Shown: positions 26,401 to 35,378 of the stretch, piece after piece
How positions within the stretch are numbered: position 1 is the stretch's first letter
How the letters are laid out: every line of letters begins with the position of its first letter
Origin: Pedobacter polysacchareus
GTDB taxonomy: Bacteria > Bacteroidota > Bacteroidia > Sphingobacteriales > Sphingobacteriaceae
Assembly (NCBI RefSeq): GCF_019802255.1
Contig: NZ_JAHYSS010000009.1
Span: 56,981-120,980 of the forward strand
Length of the DNA: 64,000 bases
Reading direction: 5' to 3'
Position numbers and translations under genes: made by a program
The notes under the pieces: model-generated
Told to the model about the DNA's origin: nothing
Databases searched by the model: none
The model's input: the letters and a program-made list of their open reading frames with translations, nothing else

Positions 26401-26499
26401 AATGTGGAAGCGATAGTACAGCCAGATGGAAATACACTGATTTCTGTACCTTGTGCGGATGGGATTGCCACCAACATTGAATGGATTAAAAAGAATTAA
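23446..26499 (+). CDS. Polysaccharide lyase family 8, chondroitin sulfate ABC-type lyase
   Basis: A 1017-aa secreted lyase with signal peptide (1-21, ending SFAQ). N-terminal carbohydrate-binding beta-sandwich (about 27-170, VPKKWTAVNGSLSMSS), alpha/alpha toroid (about 190-560), then a large beta-sandwich domain. Active-site candidates by motif: His459 and Tyr466 (HGNLYPAY, 7-residue spacing as His501/Tyr508 in Proteus chondroitinase ABC), Arg519 (VSGRHP) and Glu650 next to GWDWNNIPGTTT (651-662), the PL8 signature. The length is like known ABC endo/exolyases (about 1020 aa). It eliminates the uronic-acid side of chondroitin/dermatan sulfate or hyaluronan to give 4,5-unsaturated oligosaccharides. 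First gene after the HTCS; 13 bp before the sulfatase gene. Confidence 0.92.
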   Translation: MNRLFFVLLFICCQTMSSFAQTQADVCESSVPKKWTAVNGSLSMSSNHFKLGKQSIKWDWNGAGKSMLTISDEGLKAVVGNPRSTFVVWIYNEKPLNDQLVFKFGTKDKTMSSFNFKLNFKGWRTAWVMYHRDMAGKPAAEMNQLSISAPASLNKGSLFIDQLILTASINPRSPMRDEQVPFVNPDGDKAANAHWTSLYAFNRMPQYLPLPGKLSTSIQAELDQIGKRYREQLLLPAGKTSTKNALTELEQAYAYWNISRAGGSIGGRPVFSTNDVELVSFSPDEKLKEINRLSGIKRYTQLMLQIAQAYHAPGFVNDKERLGQLFIDLLDHLEDQGWAYGSGMGALHHLGYNLASYYPACLLMKDLIKQQGKLDRTFKSMAWFSGLGRSLQLPDQLPASNIDVFNTLLGGMLASVLILDDGLEKLQYLQSYSKWLSKNIIPDHTIEGAFKPDGAVFHHGNLYPAYGIGGYAGIAPILYVLSGTSFRVEPAAHESLKHSLLMMHYYTHPYQWPLSVSGRHPTGSGRIADIAYAYMAMAGSPDGQLKTDTLMASIYLMLNKGKQNKWMTAFKNSQIKPIGYTSGHWNLNYGLFDLHRREDWLLSLRGHNRYFVSHESYPGANVYGRYLGYGHLEVLFPETKTGDGSNFRDEGWDWNNIPGTTTLHLPLAQLKANIINADDDSGIEEMLISDEPFAGGTSFEKNGLFAMKVHGHDKYDMGSFRARKSWFMFNHLVVSLGSGIKNTRADYPTETTLFQNYLNDPEAVIQLDGKEISAFPYTSKGDAGKVLTLIDNRNIGYYIPDGGNAVFSKSLQVSRDQKDSRATSGNFAKLVLQHGNAPADAGYQYAMLIKTNQPALDSLALKMKSEKPVYKVLQQDTAAHIVWYAPEQLVGLAIFGTQQKLSDSLVMGNSRPCLLMYQQKGERLSMSVTDPDLAFYEGPDDSPVMADGKRKEVSIYSRKWYRSPSKPSLVKLLIKGKWAAKSAQDNVEAIVQPDGNTLISVPCADGIATNIEWIKKN

Positions 26500-26512
26500 A
26501 ATAGTCTGAAAA

Positions 26513-27913
26513 ATGAAGAATTTGATCATCTGTGCTGTGCTGGCTTTAGGGATTACCGGCAGTGCTGCAGCACAAAATAAGGCTTTAACAAAGCCTAATG
26601 TAATTGTTATTGTGAGTGATGATGCGGGGTATGTCGACTTTGGCTGTTATGGTGGGAAGCAAATTCCAACCCCAAACATTGATGGCATTGCGGCTAAGGG
26701 AATCCTGTTTACGGATGCTTATGTATCTGCATCGGTATGCGCACCATCCCGGGCAGGTATTTTAACCGGTCGCTATCAGCAGCGTTTTGGTTTTGAACAC
26801 AATACGTCTCACCTGGTTGCTCCTGGATTCAATTTAACTGATGTAGGAATGGATCCTGCGGAGCAGACCATAGCTGATGAAATGAAGGCCAATGGTTATA
26901 AAACCATCGCCATCGGCAAATGGCACCAGGGAGAGGAAGCCAAACACTTTCCTTTACAACGGGGATTTGATGAGTTTTACGGTTTTATCGGTGGTCACAG
27001 GGATTTTTTTGCCTATAAAACTACACCGACCAAAGAGCAGGCATTGTACAGCAATTCGGAAGTAGTTCCGGAAAGTAAGGTCAGCTACCTGACCGATATG
27101 TTTACCGATAAGGCGATCAGTTTTATCGGCGAAAATAAAGAAAAGCCCTTCTTTATGTACCTTTCTTATAATGCGGTGCATACGCCAATGAATGCCAAGA
27201 AAGACCTGATGGAGCGTTATGCTTCGATTGCTGATCCTGGAAGAAGGGCTTATGCAGCTATGATGACTTCGCTTGATGATAATGTTGGTCGGGTTTTGGA
27301 AGCGATCAAACAGCACCAGCTGGATCAGCAAACCTTGATTATTTTTGTGAACGATAATGGTGGTGCCACAGTGAATTCATCAGATAATGGGCCCTTACGG
27401 GGTATGAAAGGGTCGAAATGGGAGGGTGGCATCCGCGTTGCGATGCTGATGAAATGGCCGGGACAGCTTCCTGAAAACAAAACATATACACTTCCTGTCA
27501 GTGCATTGGATATTTTGCCAACCGCTATTGCTGCGGGGAATGGCAAACAAAAAGGGATTAAAAAACTGGATGGTGTCAACCTATTGCCTTACCTGAAGGG
27601 ACAGCAGCAGAAAGCTCCTCACCAGGCTTTGTACTGGAGAAGAGGAGTAGCTGCAGCTATGCGGGAAAATCAATGGAAACTAATCCGTGTGAAAGACAAT
27701 GTTTTATTGTTTGATCTGACAAAAGACTTTTCTGAAAAGCATAATATAGCGCAGCAGCATCCAGCTGTTGTAAAAGCGATGCTGGCGAAACTTATGCAAT
27801 GGGAAAAGGGATTAGACCAGCCCCATTGGATCAGTTCTTATGGCGATCAGAACCAAATTATGAAACATCGTATGGAAACTACCGGCCGTGAGATGGAAAG
27901 AATGTATCCTTAA
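26513..27913 (+). CDS. Type I sulfatase (arylsulfatase family), probable GAG sulfatase
   Basis: A 466-aa secreted sulfatase with signal peptide ending SAAAQ. The calcium-site strand PNVIVIVSDDAGYVDFGCYGG is at about residues 28-48. The catalytic Cys76 in CAPSRAGILTGRY must be converted to formylglycine by an anaerobic or FGE-type maturase, none of which is in this window. HTPMNAKKDL and FVNDNGGA carry further active-site residues. Placed between the two PL8 lyase genes with gaps of 13 and 36 bp, it should desulfate GalNAc (4-O or 6-O) or the uronate of chondroitin sulfate chains or lyase products. The exact position specificity cannot be called from sequence. Confidence 0.92.
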   Translation: MKNLIICAVLALGITGSAAAQNKALTKPNVIVIVSDDAGYVDFGCYGGKQIPTPNIDGIAAKGILFTDAYVSASVCAPSRAGILTGRYQQRFGFEHNTSHLVAPGFNLTDVGMDPAEQTIADEMKANGYKTIAIGKWHQGEEAKHFPLQRGFDEFYGFIGGHRDFFAYKTTPTKEQALYSNSEVVPESKVSYLTDMFTDKAISFIGENKEKPFFMYLSYNAVHTPMNAKKDLMERYASIADPGRRAYAAMMTSLDDNVGRVLEAIKQHQLDQQTLIIFVNDNGGATVNSSDNGPLRGMKGSKWEGGIRVAMLMKWPGQLPENKTYTLPVSALDILPTAIAAGNGKQKGIKKLDGVNLLPYLKGQQQKAPHQALYWRRGVAAAMRENQWKLIRVKDNVLLFDLTKDFSEKHNIAQQHPAVVKAMLAKLMQWEKGLDQPHWISSYGDQNQIMKHRMETTGREMERMYP

Positions 27914-27949
27914 CCTAATAAAAAAAAGAACCAACCAAATTTAAGCGCA

Positions 27950-30058
27950 ATGAAGAAAATCTTGTTAACAGGGGTATTGGCGGTAATGATGCTTAACCCG
28001 CGACTAGCAGCAGCACAGCAGACTGACCCAGCTGGATTAATTATGCAGCGGATAGTGCTCGACCTTAGAAAACCGGTGCTTTCCCTGGATAAATCAGCAG
28101 AAAAGAATCTCGCAACGATACAAGCGAATGGCAGTTGGAAGGGAATAGATTATGCTGCAAACACGATTACCAATTGGCAGCCTGGAGAGCATTTGTTGAA
28201 AGTAGAAAATCTTGTTCAGGCCTATGTGACAAAAGACAGTCGTTTTTTTAGCAATGAAGAGGTGCTGAATGATATCAGTAAGGCCTTGAAATATTGGTAC
28301 GAAATGGATCCTAAAAGCAGCAACTGGTGGCACAATGAAATTGCAACACCACAAGCTTTAGGGGAAATATTGATCATGCTGCGGAATGGAGAAAGCAGGA
28401 TTCCTGCAGATTTAGAAGCGATGCTGATCGAAAGAATGAAGCGTGGAGATCCTGAAAAGCAGACTGGCGCCAATAAAACGGATATCGCTCTGCATTATTT
28501 TTATAGGGCATTGCTGACACGTGATCAGGCCTTGTTGGCAACATCAACTGCTGAACTGTTTGATCCGATCAAACTGGTGCATTATAAAGAGGGTTTGCAA
28601 TATGACTTTTCTTATTTACAGCATGGTCCGCAGCTGCAGATCTCCAGCTATGGTCTGGTATTTATCACCGGGGTATTAAAAATGATCAATTATGTACAGG
28701 GCACGCCTTATGCCATTAGTAAGGAAAAGCTGGAACTGTTTTCTAAATACTACCGTGAAACTTATTTGAAAGCCATAAGAGGGAGTTATATGGACTTTAA
28801 CGTAGAGGGACGCGGTGTGAGCAGGCCGAATATTTTAAGAAAAAACACGGAGAAAAGCAGGCTGCTGATTGCAGCTTTGATTGATCCATCGCATGGGGAG
28901 GAATGGAAAGCGGCAATTGCGCGAACGGACAGCAGTGCCGCACCGGATTATAAGATTACGCCTTTGCACAAGCAATTCTGGAACGGGGATTATGTGATCC
29001 ACAGCAGACCTGGGTATTCTTTTAATGTCAGGATGGTCAGTAACCGTACCAAGCGCAGCGAGTCTGGAAATAAAGAGAATTTGTATGGCAGGTATTTGTC
29101 GGACGGCGCAACTAATATCCAGGTTCGCGGACCGGAGTATTATAACATTATGCCGATTTGGGAATGGGATAAAATTCCTGGAACGACGACCAGAGATTAC
29201 CAGGAAGATCGCCTGACCTCGAAGTTCTGGGGTGAAGATGGCAGCAATGCTTTTGCCGGCGGGGTATCTGATGGCGTTTATGGTGCATCGGCCTATGCCT
29301 TGAATTATGATAGTCTTTCCGCAAAAAAGGCCTGGTTTTTCTTTGATCAGGAGATCGTTTGTTTGGGAGCAGACATCCACAGCAATACTGCAGAACCGAT
29401 TGTGACTACGCTTAACCAGAGCTGGTTGAACGGCGATGTATTGGGTACTGCTTTTAAAGGTAAATTTGGAAAAGGGAAAACGGAGAGTTTCCAAAATGAA
29501 CAGCAGAGCTGGATCCTACATGATGGAATTGGTTATGTTTTTCCTGAGCCTGCGGCCATCACTTTGAGCAGCAGTACCCAGAAAGGAAACTGGTTCCGCA
29601 TTAATAATTCCCATCCAAAAGCGGAGCTTTCCGGAAATGTGTTTAAATTATGGATCAACCATGGGCTGAAACCTGCAGGTGGAAAATATGCTTATGTCGT
29701 TTTTCCGGGTATTAAAAATACAGCGCCTTTGAGCGATTTCAGCAAGTCTGGGATTAAGATTCTGGTGAATACCGGGGCGCTTCAGGCGGTGAGTCATGAA
29801 AAGTTAAATATGATTCAGGCGGTGTTTTATAAGCCTGGAGTTTTCAGCACTGCAGATTATACAATCCAGTCAGATAAGCCTTGTGCGCTTTTAATTAAAA
29901 TGGAAAACGGGAAATTTGTCATCTCTGCTGCGGATCCTCTGCAAAAGGAAAGTAAGGCCCTGATCAGCATTAAAAATCTAAAAGATGGGAAGACTGCGGA
30001 ACATCCGATTAGCTTTCCTCAACAAGCATTTGCCGGTTCTACGGTAACGCTGAAATAG
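27950..30058 (+). CDS. cslA: Chondroitin AC lyase (PL8)
   Basis: A 702-aa secreted lyase, with the signal peptide ending at LAAAQQ. Sequence and length match the Pedobacter heparinus chondroitinase AC (700 aa) closely along the whole chain, for example SNWWHNEIATPQALGE and KTDIALHYFYRALLT. All four catalytic residues fall at the published positions: His225 and Tyr234 (YLQHGPQLQISSY), Arg288 (NVEGRGVSRP) and Glu371 (RSESGNKEN). N-terminal alpha/alpha toroid (about 25-335), then an antiparallel beta domain. The enzyme cleaves chondroitin 4- and 6-sulfate and hyaluronan, but not dermatan, to unsaturated disaccharides. It follows the sulfatase by 36 bp in the same operon. Confidence 0.96.
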   Translation: MKKILLTGVLAVMMLNPRLAAAQQTDPAGLIMQRIVLDLRKPVLSLDKSAEKNLATIQANGSWKGIDYAANTITNWQPGEHLLKVENLVQAYVTKDSRFFSNEEVLNDISKALKYWYEMDPKSSNWWHNEIATPQALGEILIMLRNGESRIPADLEAMLIERMKRGDPEKQTGANKTDIALHYFYRALLTRDQALLATSTAELFDPIKLVHYKEGLQYDFSYLQHGPQLQISSYGLVFITGVLKMINYVQGTPYAISKEKLELFSKYYRETYLKAIRGSYMDFNVEGRGVSRPNILRKNTEKSRLLIAALIDPSHGEEWKAAIARTDSSAAPDYKITPLHKQFWNGDYVIHSRPGYSFNVRMVSNRTKRSESGNKENLYGRYLSDGATNIQVRGPEYYNIMPIWEWDKIPGTTTRDYQEDRLTSKFWGEDGSNAFAGGVSDGVYGASAYALNYDSLSAKKAWFFFDQEIVCLGADIHSNTAEPIVTTLNQSWLNGDVLGTAFKGKFGKGKTESFQNEQQSWILHDGIGYVFPEPAAITLSSSTQKGNWFRINNSHPKAELSGNVFKLWINHGLKPAGGKYAYVVFPGIKNTAPLSDFSKSGIKILVNTGALQAVSHEKLNMIQAVFYKPGVFSTADYTIQSDKPCALLIKMENGKFVISAADPLQKESKALISIKNLKDGKTAEHPISFPQQAFAGSTVTLK

Positions 30059-30184
30059 TTTTAACCGATTATTACCCTCAATTAAATTAAATAGCACCCC
30101 CTTGTTAACCACATTGATGCTCAAATTTGATTGAGGTAATCTTCGGGTTGCTTCAGCATAAACCAAATTTAAACCAATTGAAGT
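30059..30184 (+). promoter_or_regulatory. Regulatory gap before the second susC
   Basis: A 126-bp region. It holds CCCCCTTGTTAAC (30097-30109, shared with the PUL2 lyase promoter) and an interrupted inverted repeat ATTACCCTCAAT (30071-30082)/ATTGAGGTAAT (30130-30140). It probably contains a separate promoter for susCD. Confidence 0.4.
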
Positions 30185-33100
30185 ATGAGAAAAATTTACA
30201 TGATTTTTATGTGCCTTTTTTTTGCCATGACTGCTTACGCGCAACAAACGCGGCGGCTGGAAGGAAAGGTCACAGAACAAGGCAGCGGGGATCCCTTGGT
30301 TGGCGTAAGTGTGCAGTTGAAGGGAACAAAGGTTGGCGCTACGACCAATCAGGATGGAAAGTTCTCTATTCAGGTACCAAAGGAGGGGAGTGCCACCCTG
30401 GTATTTACCTATATTGGTTATCTCAAGAAAGAAATTGTTGTTGGCGATAGGAGCACGGTTAATGTCATCCTCGCTGAGGACAGCAAAAACTTAAACGATG
30501 TGGTGGTGATCGGATATGGTACTTCTAAAAAAGCAGACCTGGTCAGTTCAGTAGCACAGGTGGATATGAAAGACCTGGTTAAAGCACCAGTTCGTTCGAT
30601 CGACGAGGCCCTTGCAGGCCGCGTTGCCGGTGTACAGGTAAACTCTTCAGATGGACAGCCGGGTTCTTCCGTAAATATCGTGATCAGAGGAGCCAACTCT
30701 ATCACTCAAAATAACAGCCCTTTATATGTAGTAGACGGTTTTCCGATTGAAGGTTTTAACCTGAATGTATTCGATCCTCAGGAAGTAGAATCTATTGATG
30801 TGCTTAAAGATGCCTCTGCAACCTCGATATACGGGGCAAGGGGTGCGAATGGAGTAATCATGATTACGACTAAAAAAGGAAAAGTAGGCGATCCTGTAAT
30901 TTCTTTCAACCCCACACTGAGTTTAGATAAAAACATCAAAACGATGAAGTTGATGAACAACTACGAGTTTGCTAAAATGCAATTGGAGTTTGTTCCCAAT
31001 TCTCCGGGCTCGGCAGCAGATCCAACTCCGATTTATGTATTGCTGACTAAACCGAACAGAACGCTGGAAGATTATAGAAATGTTCCATTTACGGATTGGC
31101 AGGAACCATTTTTTCAGACCGGAGTCAGACAGGATTATTCTTTGGCTTTAAGGGGTGGTGCCGGCAAAACTGTTTATTCGGTTTCCGGAAATATCAATGA
31201 TCAGAAAGGAACGATCATCAATACCGCTTACAAAAGATATCAGGGGAGGGTGACTTTGGACCAGACCCTAAATGATAAGTTAAAAGTAGGGATCAATGCC
31301 AACTACGCTTATTTGCTGCGCTCCGGAAATTCGGCTGCTCAGGGAACTGGTGGAAGTGGAACTACTAATATCCTGTATAGTGTATGGGGATATAACCCAA
31401 CCAGTGAACTGACTTTTGATGATGCATTGGATGAGACGACTGCCAGTGGAATTGATTATAAATTTAATCCGATTCTGAACCAGAAAAACCTGTTGAGGAA
31501 TAATATGACACATAATCTGAATGCAAGCGGTTACCTGGATTATGCCATTCTTCCTTCTTTAAAATTAAGGATCACCGGAGGTATTAATAATTCCAGAGTG
31601 ATCAGTGAGGTGTTCAACAATTCGAACACTTATCCTGGAAGTCCAAAAACTTCACCAGGAAAAATCAATGGCGTGAACGGCTCTATTGTTGAAGCCAACA
31701 GCAATAACTGGTCAAATGAGAATACCTTGACCTGGACGAAGGCTTTTAATAAAAAGCACAACCTGAATATGCTGGCTGGTTTTTCTACACAGGGCAATAC
31801 TTCCAATGCTTATGGTTTTGGGGCCATTCTTTTGCCTAATGAAAAGCTGGGGATTAGCGGCTTAAATGAAGGTACCATTAGCCCTGTAACTACTGCTACG
31901 AGTTCATTGTGGACTTTGGCTTCATTTTTTGGAAGAGCGAAATACAATTATCAGTCTAAATATTACCTGGAGGCTTCTTACCGTGCGGATGGTTCTTCGA
32001 AGTTTTCTACGGATAATAAATGGAGCTTTTTCCCTTCTATCGGGGCTTCATGGCGCTTTATTAAGGAAGATTTCCTGAAAGACAGTAAAATCCTTTCAGA
32101 TGGTAAGTTAAGGGCAAGTTATGGTAAAACAGGAAATAACAGGGTAAGTGATTTTGCGTATTTATCGTCGATAGACATCCTTCCCGGCAATTCCTATCCA
32201 TGGAACAATGGTTATGTGACAGGTGTGATTCCTACTACTATTGGAAATCCAAAGGTGAAATGGGAAACTACGGATCAGTATGATGCAGGTATAGATTTGG
32301 CCTTTTTGAAGAACCGAATCTCGCTGACTGCGGATGTGTATAAAAAGAATACTAAAGACTTATTATTGAGGGCAACATTGCCTACTTCATCTGGTTATAC
32401 TTCTGCATTTAAGAATGTGGGCGCGGTGTCTAACAGAGGATTGGAGCTGACGATCAGCACGGTCAATATCAACAAAAAGGATTTCCAGTGGAATAGCAGT
32501 TTCAATATTTCTTTCAATAGAAATAAAGTGTTGGCCCTGGCTGAGGATCAGGAAACGTTGCTGTCTACGACTAGCTGGGACAATGCCTATTCCAATATTC
32601 CATCTTATATCGCGAAAATTGGTGAACCTTTGGGTTTGATGTATGGCTTTATCTGGGAGGGAAATTACCAATATAGCGACTTCACAAAAAGCTCGACTGG
32701 CGAATACCTGTTGAAGGATAATGTGCCTGGAAACGGTAACAGCAGACAGAACATCCAACCCGGAGATATCAAGTATAAGGACCTCAATGGGGACGGTACC
32801 ATCAATTCTGCTGATCATACCGTGATTGGGAATAGCTTGCCCTTACATACCGGTGGATTTTCTAACAACTTCACGTATAAGCACTTTGATTTGAACGTGT
32901 TTTTTCAATGGTCTTATGGCAATGATATTCAGAATACCAACCGTTTGGTGTTTGAAGGAAATGGATTGGGTAAAAGATTTTTGGAGCAGTTCGACAGTTA
33001 TTCCAACCGCTGGTCGCCAGAGAATCAAGGGGCATCAAATTACCGTACCGGTGGTTTTTCTGTAGCTGGTTATTCATCAAGAACAGTAGAAGATGGTTCC

Positions 33101-33337
33101 TTCCTGCGATTGAAAACTGTTTCATTCGGGTACAATGTTCCTAAAACTTTGCTGAAAAAATTGAAGGTGAAATCGATTAGAATGTTCCTTTCTGCGCAGA
33201 ATCTGTATACCTGGACAAAGTATACTGGTCTTGATCCTGAGGTGAGTACTTATAATTCGGTATTAACCGGAGGCTTCGATTATAGTGGTTATCCTAGAGC
33301 AAGAACCATAGCTTTTGGTGCAAACGTTAATTTCTAA
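30185..33337 (+). CDS. SusC/RagA-family TonB-dependent transporter (PUL2)
   Basis: A 1050-aa outer-membrane importer. Signal peptide (1-20, ending AYAQQ), carboxypeptidase-regulatory-like domain (about 23-105, LEGKVTEQGSGDPLVGVSVQLKG begins it), TonB-box region LNDVVVIGYGTSKKADL, plug (about 115-225, VDEALAGRVAGVQV-like region and LYVVDGFPI), then the barrel ending RTIAFGANVNF. Unlike the PUL1 SusC it has no STN domain, which fits control by the HTCS rather than by a sigma/FecR pair. It should import chondroitin/hyaluronan oligosaccharides together with the SusD encoded 18 bp downstream. Confidence 0.96.
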   Translation: MRKIYMIFMCLFFAMTAYAQQTRRLEGKVTEQGSGDPLVGVSVQLKGTKVGATTNQDGKFSIQVPKEGSATLVFTYIGYLKKEIVVGDRSTVNVILAEDSKNLNDVVVIGYGTSKKADLVSSVAQVDMKDLVKAPVRSIDEALAGRVAGVQVNSSDGQPGSSVNIVIRGANSITQNNSPLYVVDGFPIEGFNLNVFDPQEVESIDVLKDASATSIYGARGANGVIMITTKKGKVGDPVISFNPTLSLDKNIKTMKLMNNYEFAKMQLEFVPNSPGSAADPTPIYVLLTKPNRTLEDYRNVPFTDWQEPFFQTGVRQDYSLALRGGAGKTVYSVSGNINDQKGTIINTAYKRYQGRVTLDQTLNDKLKVGINANYAYLLRSGNSAAQGTGGSGTTNILYSVWGYNPTSELTFDDALDETTASGIDYKFNPILNQKNLLRNNMTHNLNASGYLDYAILPSLKLRITGGINNSRVISEVFNNSNTYPGSPKTSPGKINGVNGSIVEANSNNWSNENTLTWTKAFNKKHNLNMLAGFSTQGNTSNAYGFGAILLPNEKLGISGLNEGTISPVTTATSSLWTLASFFGRAKYNYQSKYYLEASYRADGSSKFSTDNKWSFFPSIGASWRFIKEDFLKDSKILSDGKLRASYGKTGNNRVSDFAYLSSIDILPGNSYPWNNGYVTGVIPTTIGNPKVKWETTDQYDAGIDLAFLKNRISLTADVYKKNTKDLLLRATLPTSSGYTSAFKNVGAVSNRGLELTISTVNINKKDFQWNSSFNISFNRNKVLALAEDQETLLSTTSWDNAYSNIPSYIAKIGEPLGLMYGFIWEGNYQYSDFTKSSTGEYLLKDNVPGNGNSRQNIQPGDIKYKDLNGDGTINSADHTVIGNSLPLHTGGFSNNFTYKHFDLNVFFQWSYGNDIQNTNRLVFEGNGLGKRFLEQFDSYSNRWSPENQGASNYRTGGFSVAGYSSRTVEDGSFLRLKTVSFGYNVPKTLLKKLKVKSIRMFLSAQNLYTWTKYTGLDPEVSTYNSVLTGGFDYSGYPRARTIAFGANVNF

Positions 33338-33355
33338 CCTACAAATCCTATTCAA

Positions 33356-35359
33356 ATGAAAAAGTTAATATTTTCAATTCTTCTGTTGAGTGTAGGGTTA
33401 ACTTCCTGCAAAAAGTTCCTGGAGACTGTTCCTACAGATAATTTACTGCCTAAAGAATATTATGATACCGAAGCAAAGTTGTTAAACGCTTTGGCTGGAG
33501 TATATTATCCGCTGTCTACTGAGCAGCTATATGCGAATTTTTTAAATACAGATTTCAATGTTTCTGATGAGGCATTTTATCAGAGATCGACACAAGCTGA
33601 TGGGGTTGCTGTCTATAATTTTGACTATGCCAATGTGAATGTTGCTGGTTTATGGCAGCAGTGTTATGTAGGGATTGAGCGGGCAAATTTGCTGATCAGT
33701 AACATCAATGTCGCCAGTATGGAGGAGTCGAAACGCAAGCCGATTTTGGGCGAAGCGCTGTTCATGCGCGGCTATTATTATTTCCTGCTGGCCAGCAATT
33801 ATGGCGATGTGCCGCTTAAAATTGAGCCTACTCAATCGCCATCCGGCGAAGATGTACAGCTACCACGTACACCGGTAAGAGCTGTATATGCACAGATTCT
33901 AGCTGATATGGAGCAGGCAGAAAGTCTGACGAACAACATTACCGATTTCGGATTTGGCGGTCGCGTGTCAAAAACTACCGTTCAGGGAATCCTGGCCAGG
34001 GTTTGTTTAACCATGGCTGGAGCGCCTTTAAAAGAGGAATCAAAATATGCAGCCGCAAAGGCCTGGGCTTTGAAAGTTAAGGAATCCGGATTACACAGTT
34101 TAAATCCGAGTTACAAGCAGCTGTTTGTAAATATGCACCAGGACTTATATGACATTAAAGAAAGCATGTGGGAAGTGGAGTTCAAAGGGAATGGGGCAGA
34201 TGGCCTGGGCTCTGGAGGCAGGGTTGGCAGTTTAGCGGGAATCCAGCAGCAGGCGACTAATGGTATCGAGCTGAAAATTGGCTATTGTTATGGGTTTTTG
34301 CACACGACCTCAAAATTGTTTAATCTATTTCAGCCAGGTGATTTAAGAAGAGACTGGAACATTGCACCTTTCAATTACATCAGTATTTATACTGACCGTT
34401 ATTATTACAACTATTATACGCCTGCGCAGGTCTTCAATCGTGATGCGGCGAAGTTTAGAAGAGAGGCTTATCTGAATGACAATAAAAATAAAAATGTAAC
34501 CCCTATCAATTACCCTCTTTTAAGGTATGCAGATGTGTTATTGATGCTGGCAGAGGCCGAAAATCATTTGAATGGGGCAACGAGTCTGGCTTATGATGCT
34601 ATCAATCAAGTGAGGAGGAGGGCTTATGGAATTAATGTGGCCACGGCTAATGTGAGCGTTTCTGTGTTAAATAACATCAATTTAGCGACAGCGGGAAATA
34701 CGGGTTATAACATTACTTTGAACAATATCCAGGTAACGATTACTGGCGGCGGAGGTACAGGTGCGACTGCACAAGCTACGGTTTCTACTTCTAATGGAAA
34801 AGTAACGGCCATCTCGGTATTGAATCCTGGTTCTGGCTATACTTCGGTCCCAACGGTAACGATTGGAACTGCCTGGGCTGCAGGTACTGTTTATAGTGTG
34901 GGTACACAGGTATTCAATGGGAATAATTTGTATACGGTAACTACTGCTGGTACTGCTACTGCAACAGGGCCTACGCAAACTTTTGGCGCTTCTTCGGCTG
35001 TGGTAACTGGAGCGGTATTCACTTATGCAGGTCTCAGAGCGACAGCAACCGCAACTGTTGCGACTTCTGTTGTTGACCTGACTGCAGGATTGAGCAAGGA
35101 TAAATTCCAGGAGGCAATTGAGGATGAACGTGCAATGGAACTTTGTTTTGAGGCTTTGAGAAAACCGGATTTAATTCGCTGGGGAAAATGGCAGAGCACG
35201 ATGAATGCGGTTGGTGCAGATATCCGGGCAACTGGAGGTACTACCTTTTCTTACGGTGGTTTGGCAGGCTCTAATGTACAGCCGAAGCATGTGCTGTTCC
35301 CGATCCCTGCAGCAGAGATTACAGTAAATAAAGCAGCAGTTCAAAACCCAGGTTGGTAA
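33356..35359 (+). CDS. SusD-family lipoprotein with inserted Gly/Thr/Ala-rich module (PUL2)
   Basis: A 667-aa lipoprotein; signal ends SVGLTSCKK (lipidated Cys18). The normal SusD features are present: FLETVPTDNLLPKEYYDTEAKLLNALAGVY, GEALFMRGYYYFLLASNYGDVPL, LLRYADVLLMLAEAENHL, and the closing FQEAIEDERAMELCFEALRKPDLIRWG. Between the last two, residues about 427-573 (34634-35074) form an insert made almost only of Gly, Thr, Ala, Ser, Val and Asn. It includes NPGSGYTSVPTVTIG and AWAAGTVYSVGTQVFNGNNLYTV, motifs I associate with phage tail and carbohydrate-binding modules. This makes the protein about 100-150 aa longer than a usual SusD. It binds GAG oligosaccharides at the surface with SusC; the insert may add a second contact site. 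Confidence 0.92.
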   Translation: MKKLIFSILLLSVGLTSCKKFLETVPTDNLLPKEYYDTEAKLLNALAGVYYPLSTEQLYANFLNTDFNVSDEAFYQRSTQADGVAVYNFDYANVNVAGLWQQCYVGIERANLLISNINVASMEESKRKPILGEALFMRGYYYFLLASNYGDVPLKIEPTQSPSGEDVQLPRTPVRAVYAQILADMEQAESLTNNITDFGFGGRVSKTTVQGILARVCLTMAGAPLKEESKYAAAKAWALKVKESGLHSLNPSYKQLFVNMHQDLYDIKESMWEVEFKGNGADGLGSGGRVGSLAGIQQQATNGIELKIGYCYGFLHTTSKLFNLFQPGDLRRDWNIAPFNYISIYTDRYYYNYYTPAQVFNRDAAKFRREAYLNDNKNKNVTPINYPLLRYADVLLMLAEAENHLNGATSLAYDAINQVRRRAYGINVATANVSVSVLNNINLATAGNTGYNITLNNIQVTITGGGGTGATAQATVSTSNGKVTAISVLNPGSGYTSVPTVTIGTAWAAGTVYSVGTQVFNGNNLYTVTTAGTATATGPTQTFGASSAVVTGAVFTYAGLRATATATVATSVVDLTAGLSKDKFQEAIEDERAMELCFEALRKPDLIRWGKWQSTMNAVGADIRATGGTTFSYGGLAGSNVQPKHVLFPIPAAEITVNKAAVQNPGW

Positions 35360-35378
35360 TCCTTTAAACACAGAAATT

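Noticed and set aside
34634..35074. Frameshift or decay in the PUL2 SusD
   Set aside because: The insert keeps the frame, has no stop, and the conserved C-terminal SusD motif resumes normally after it.
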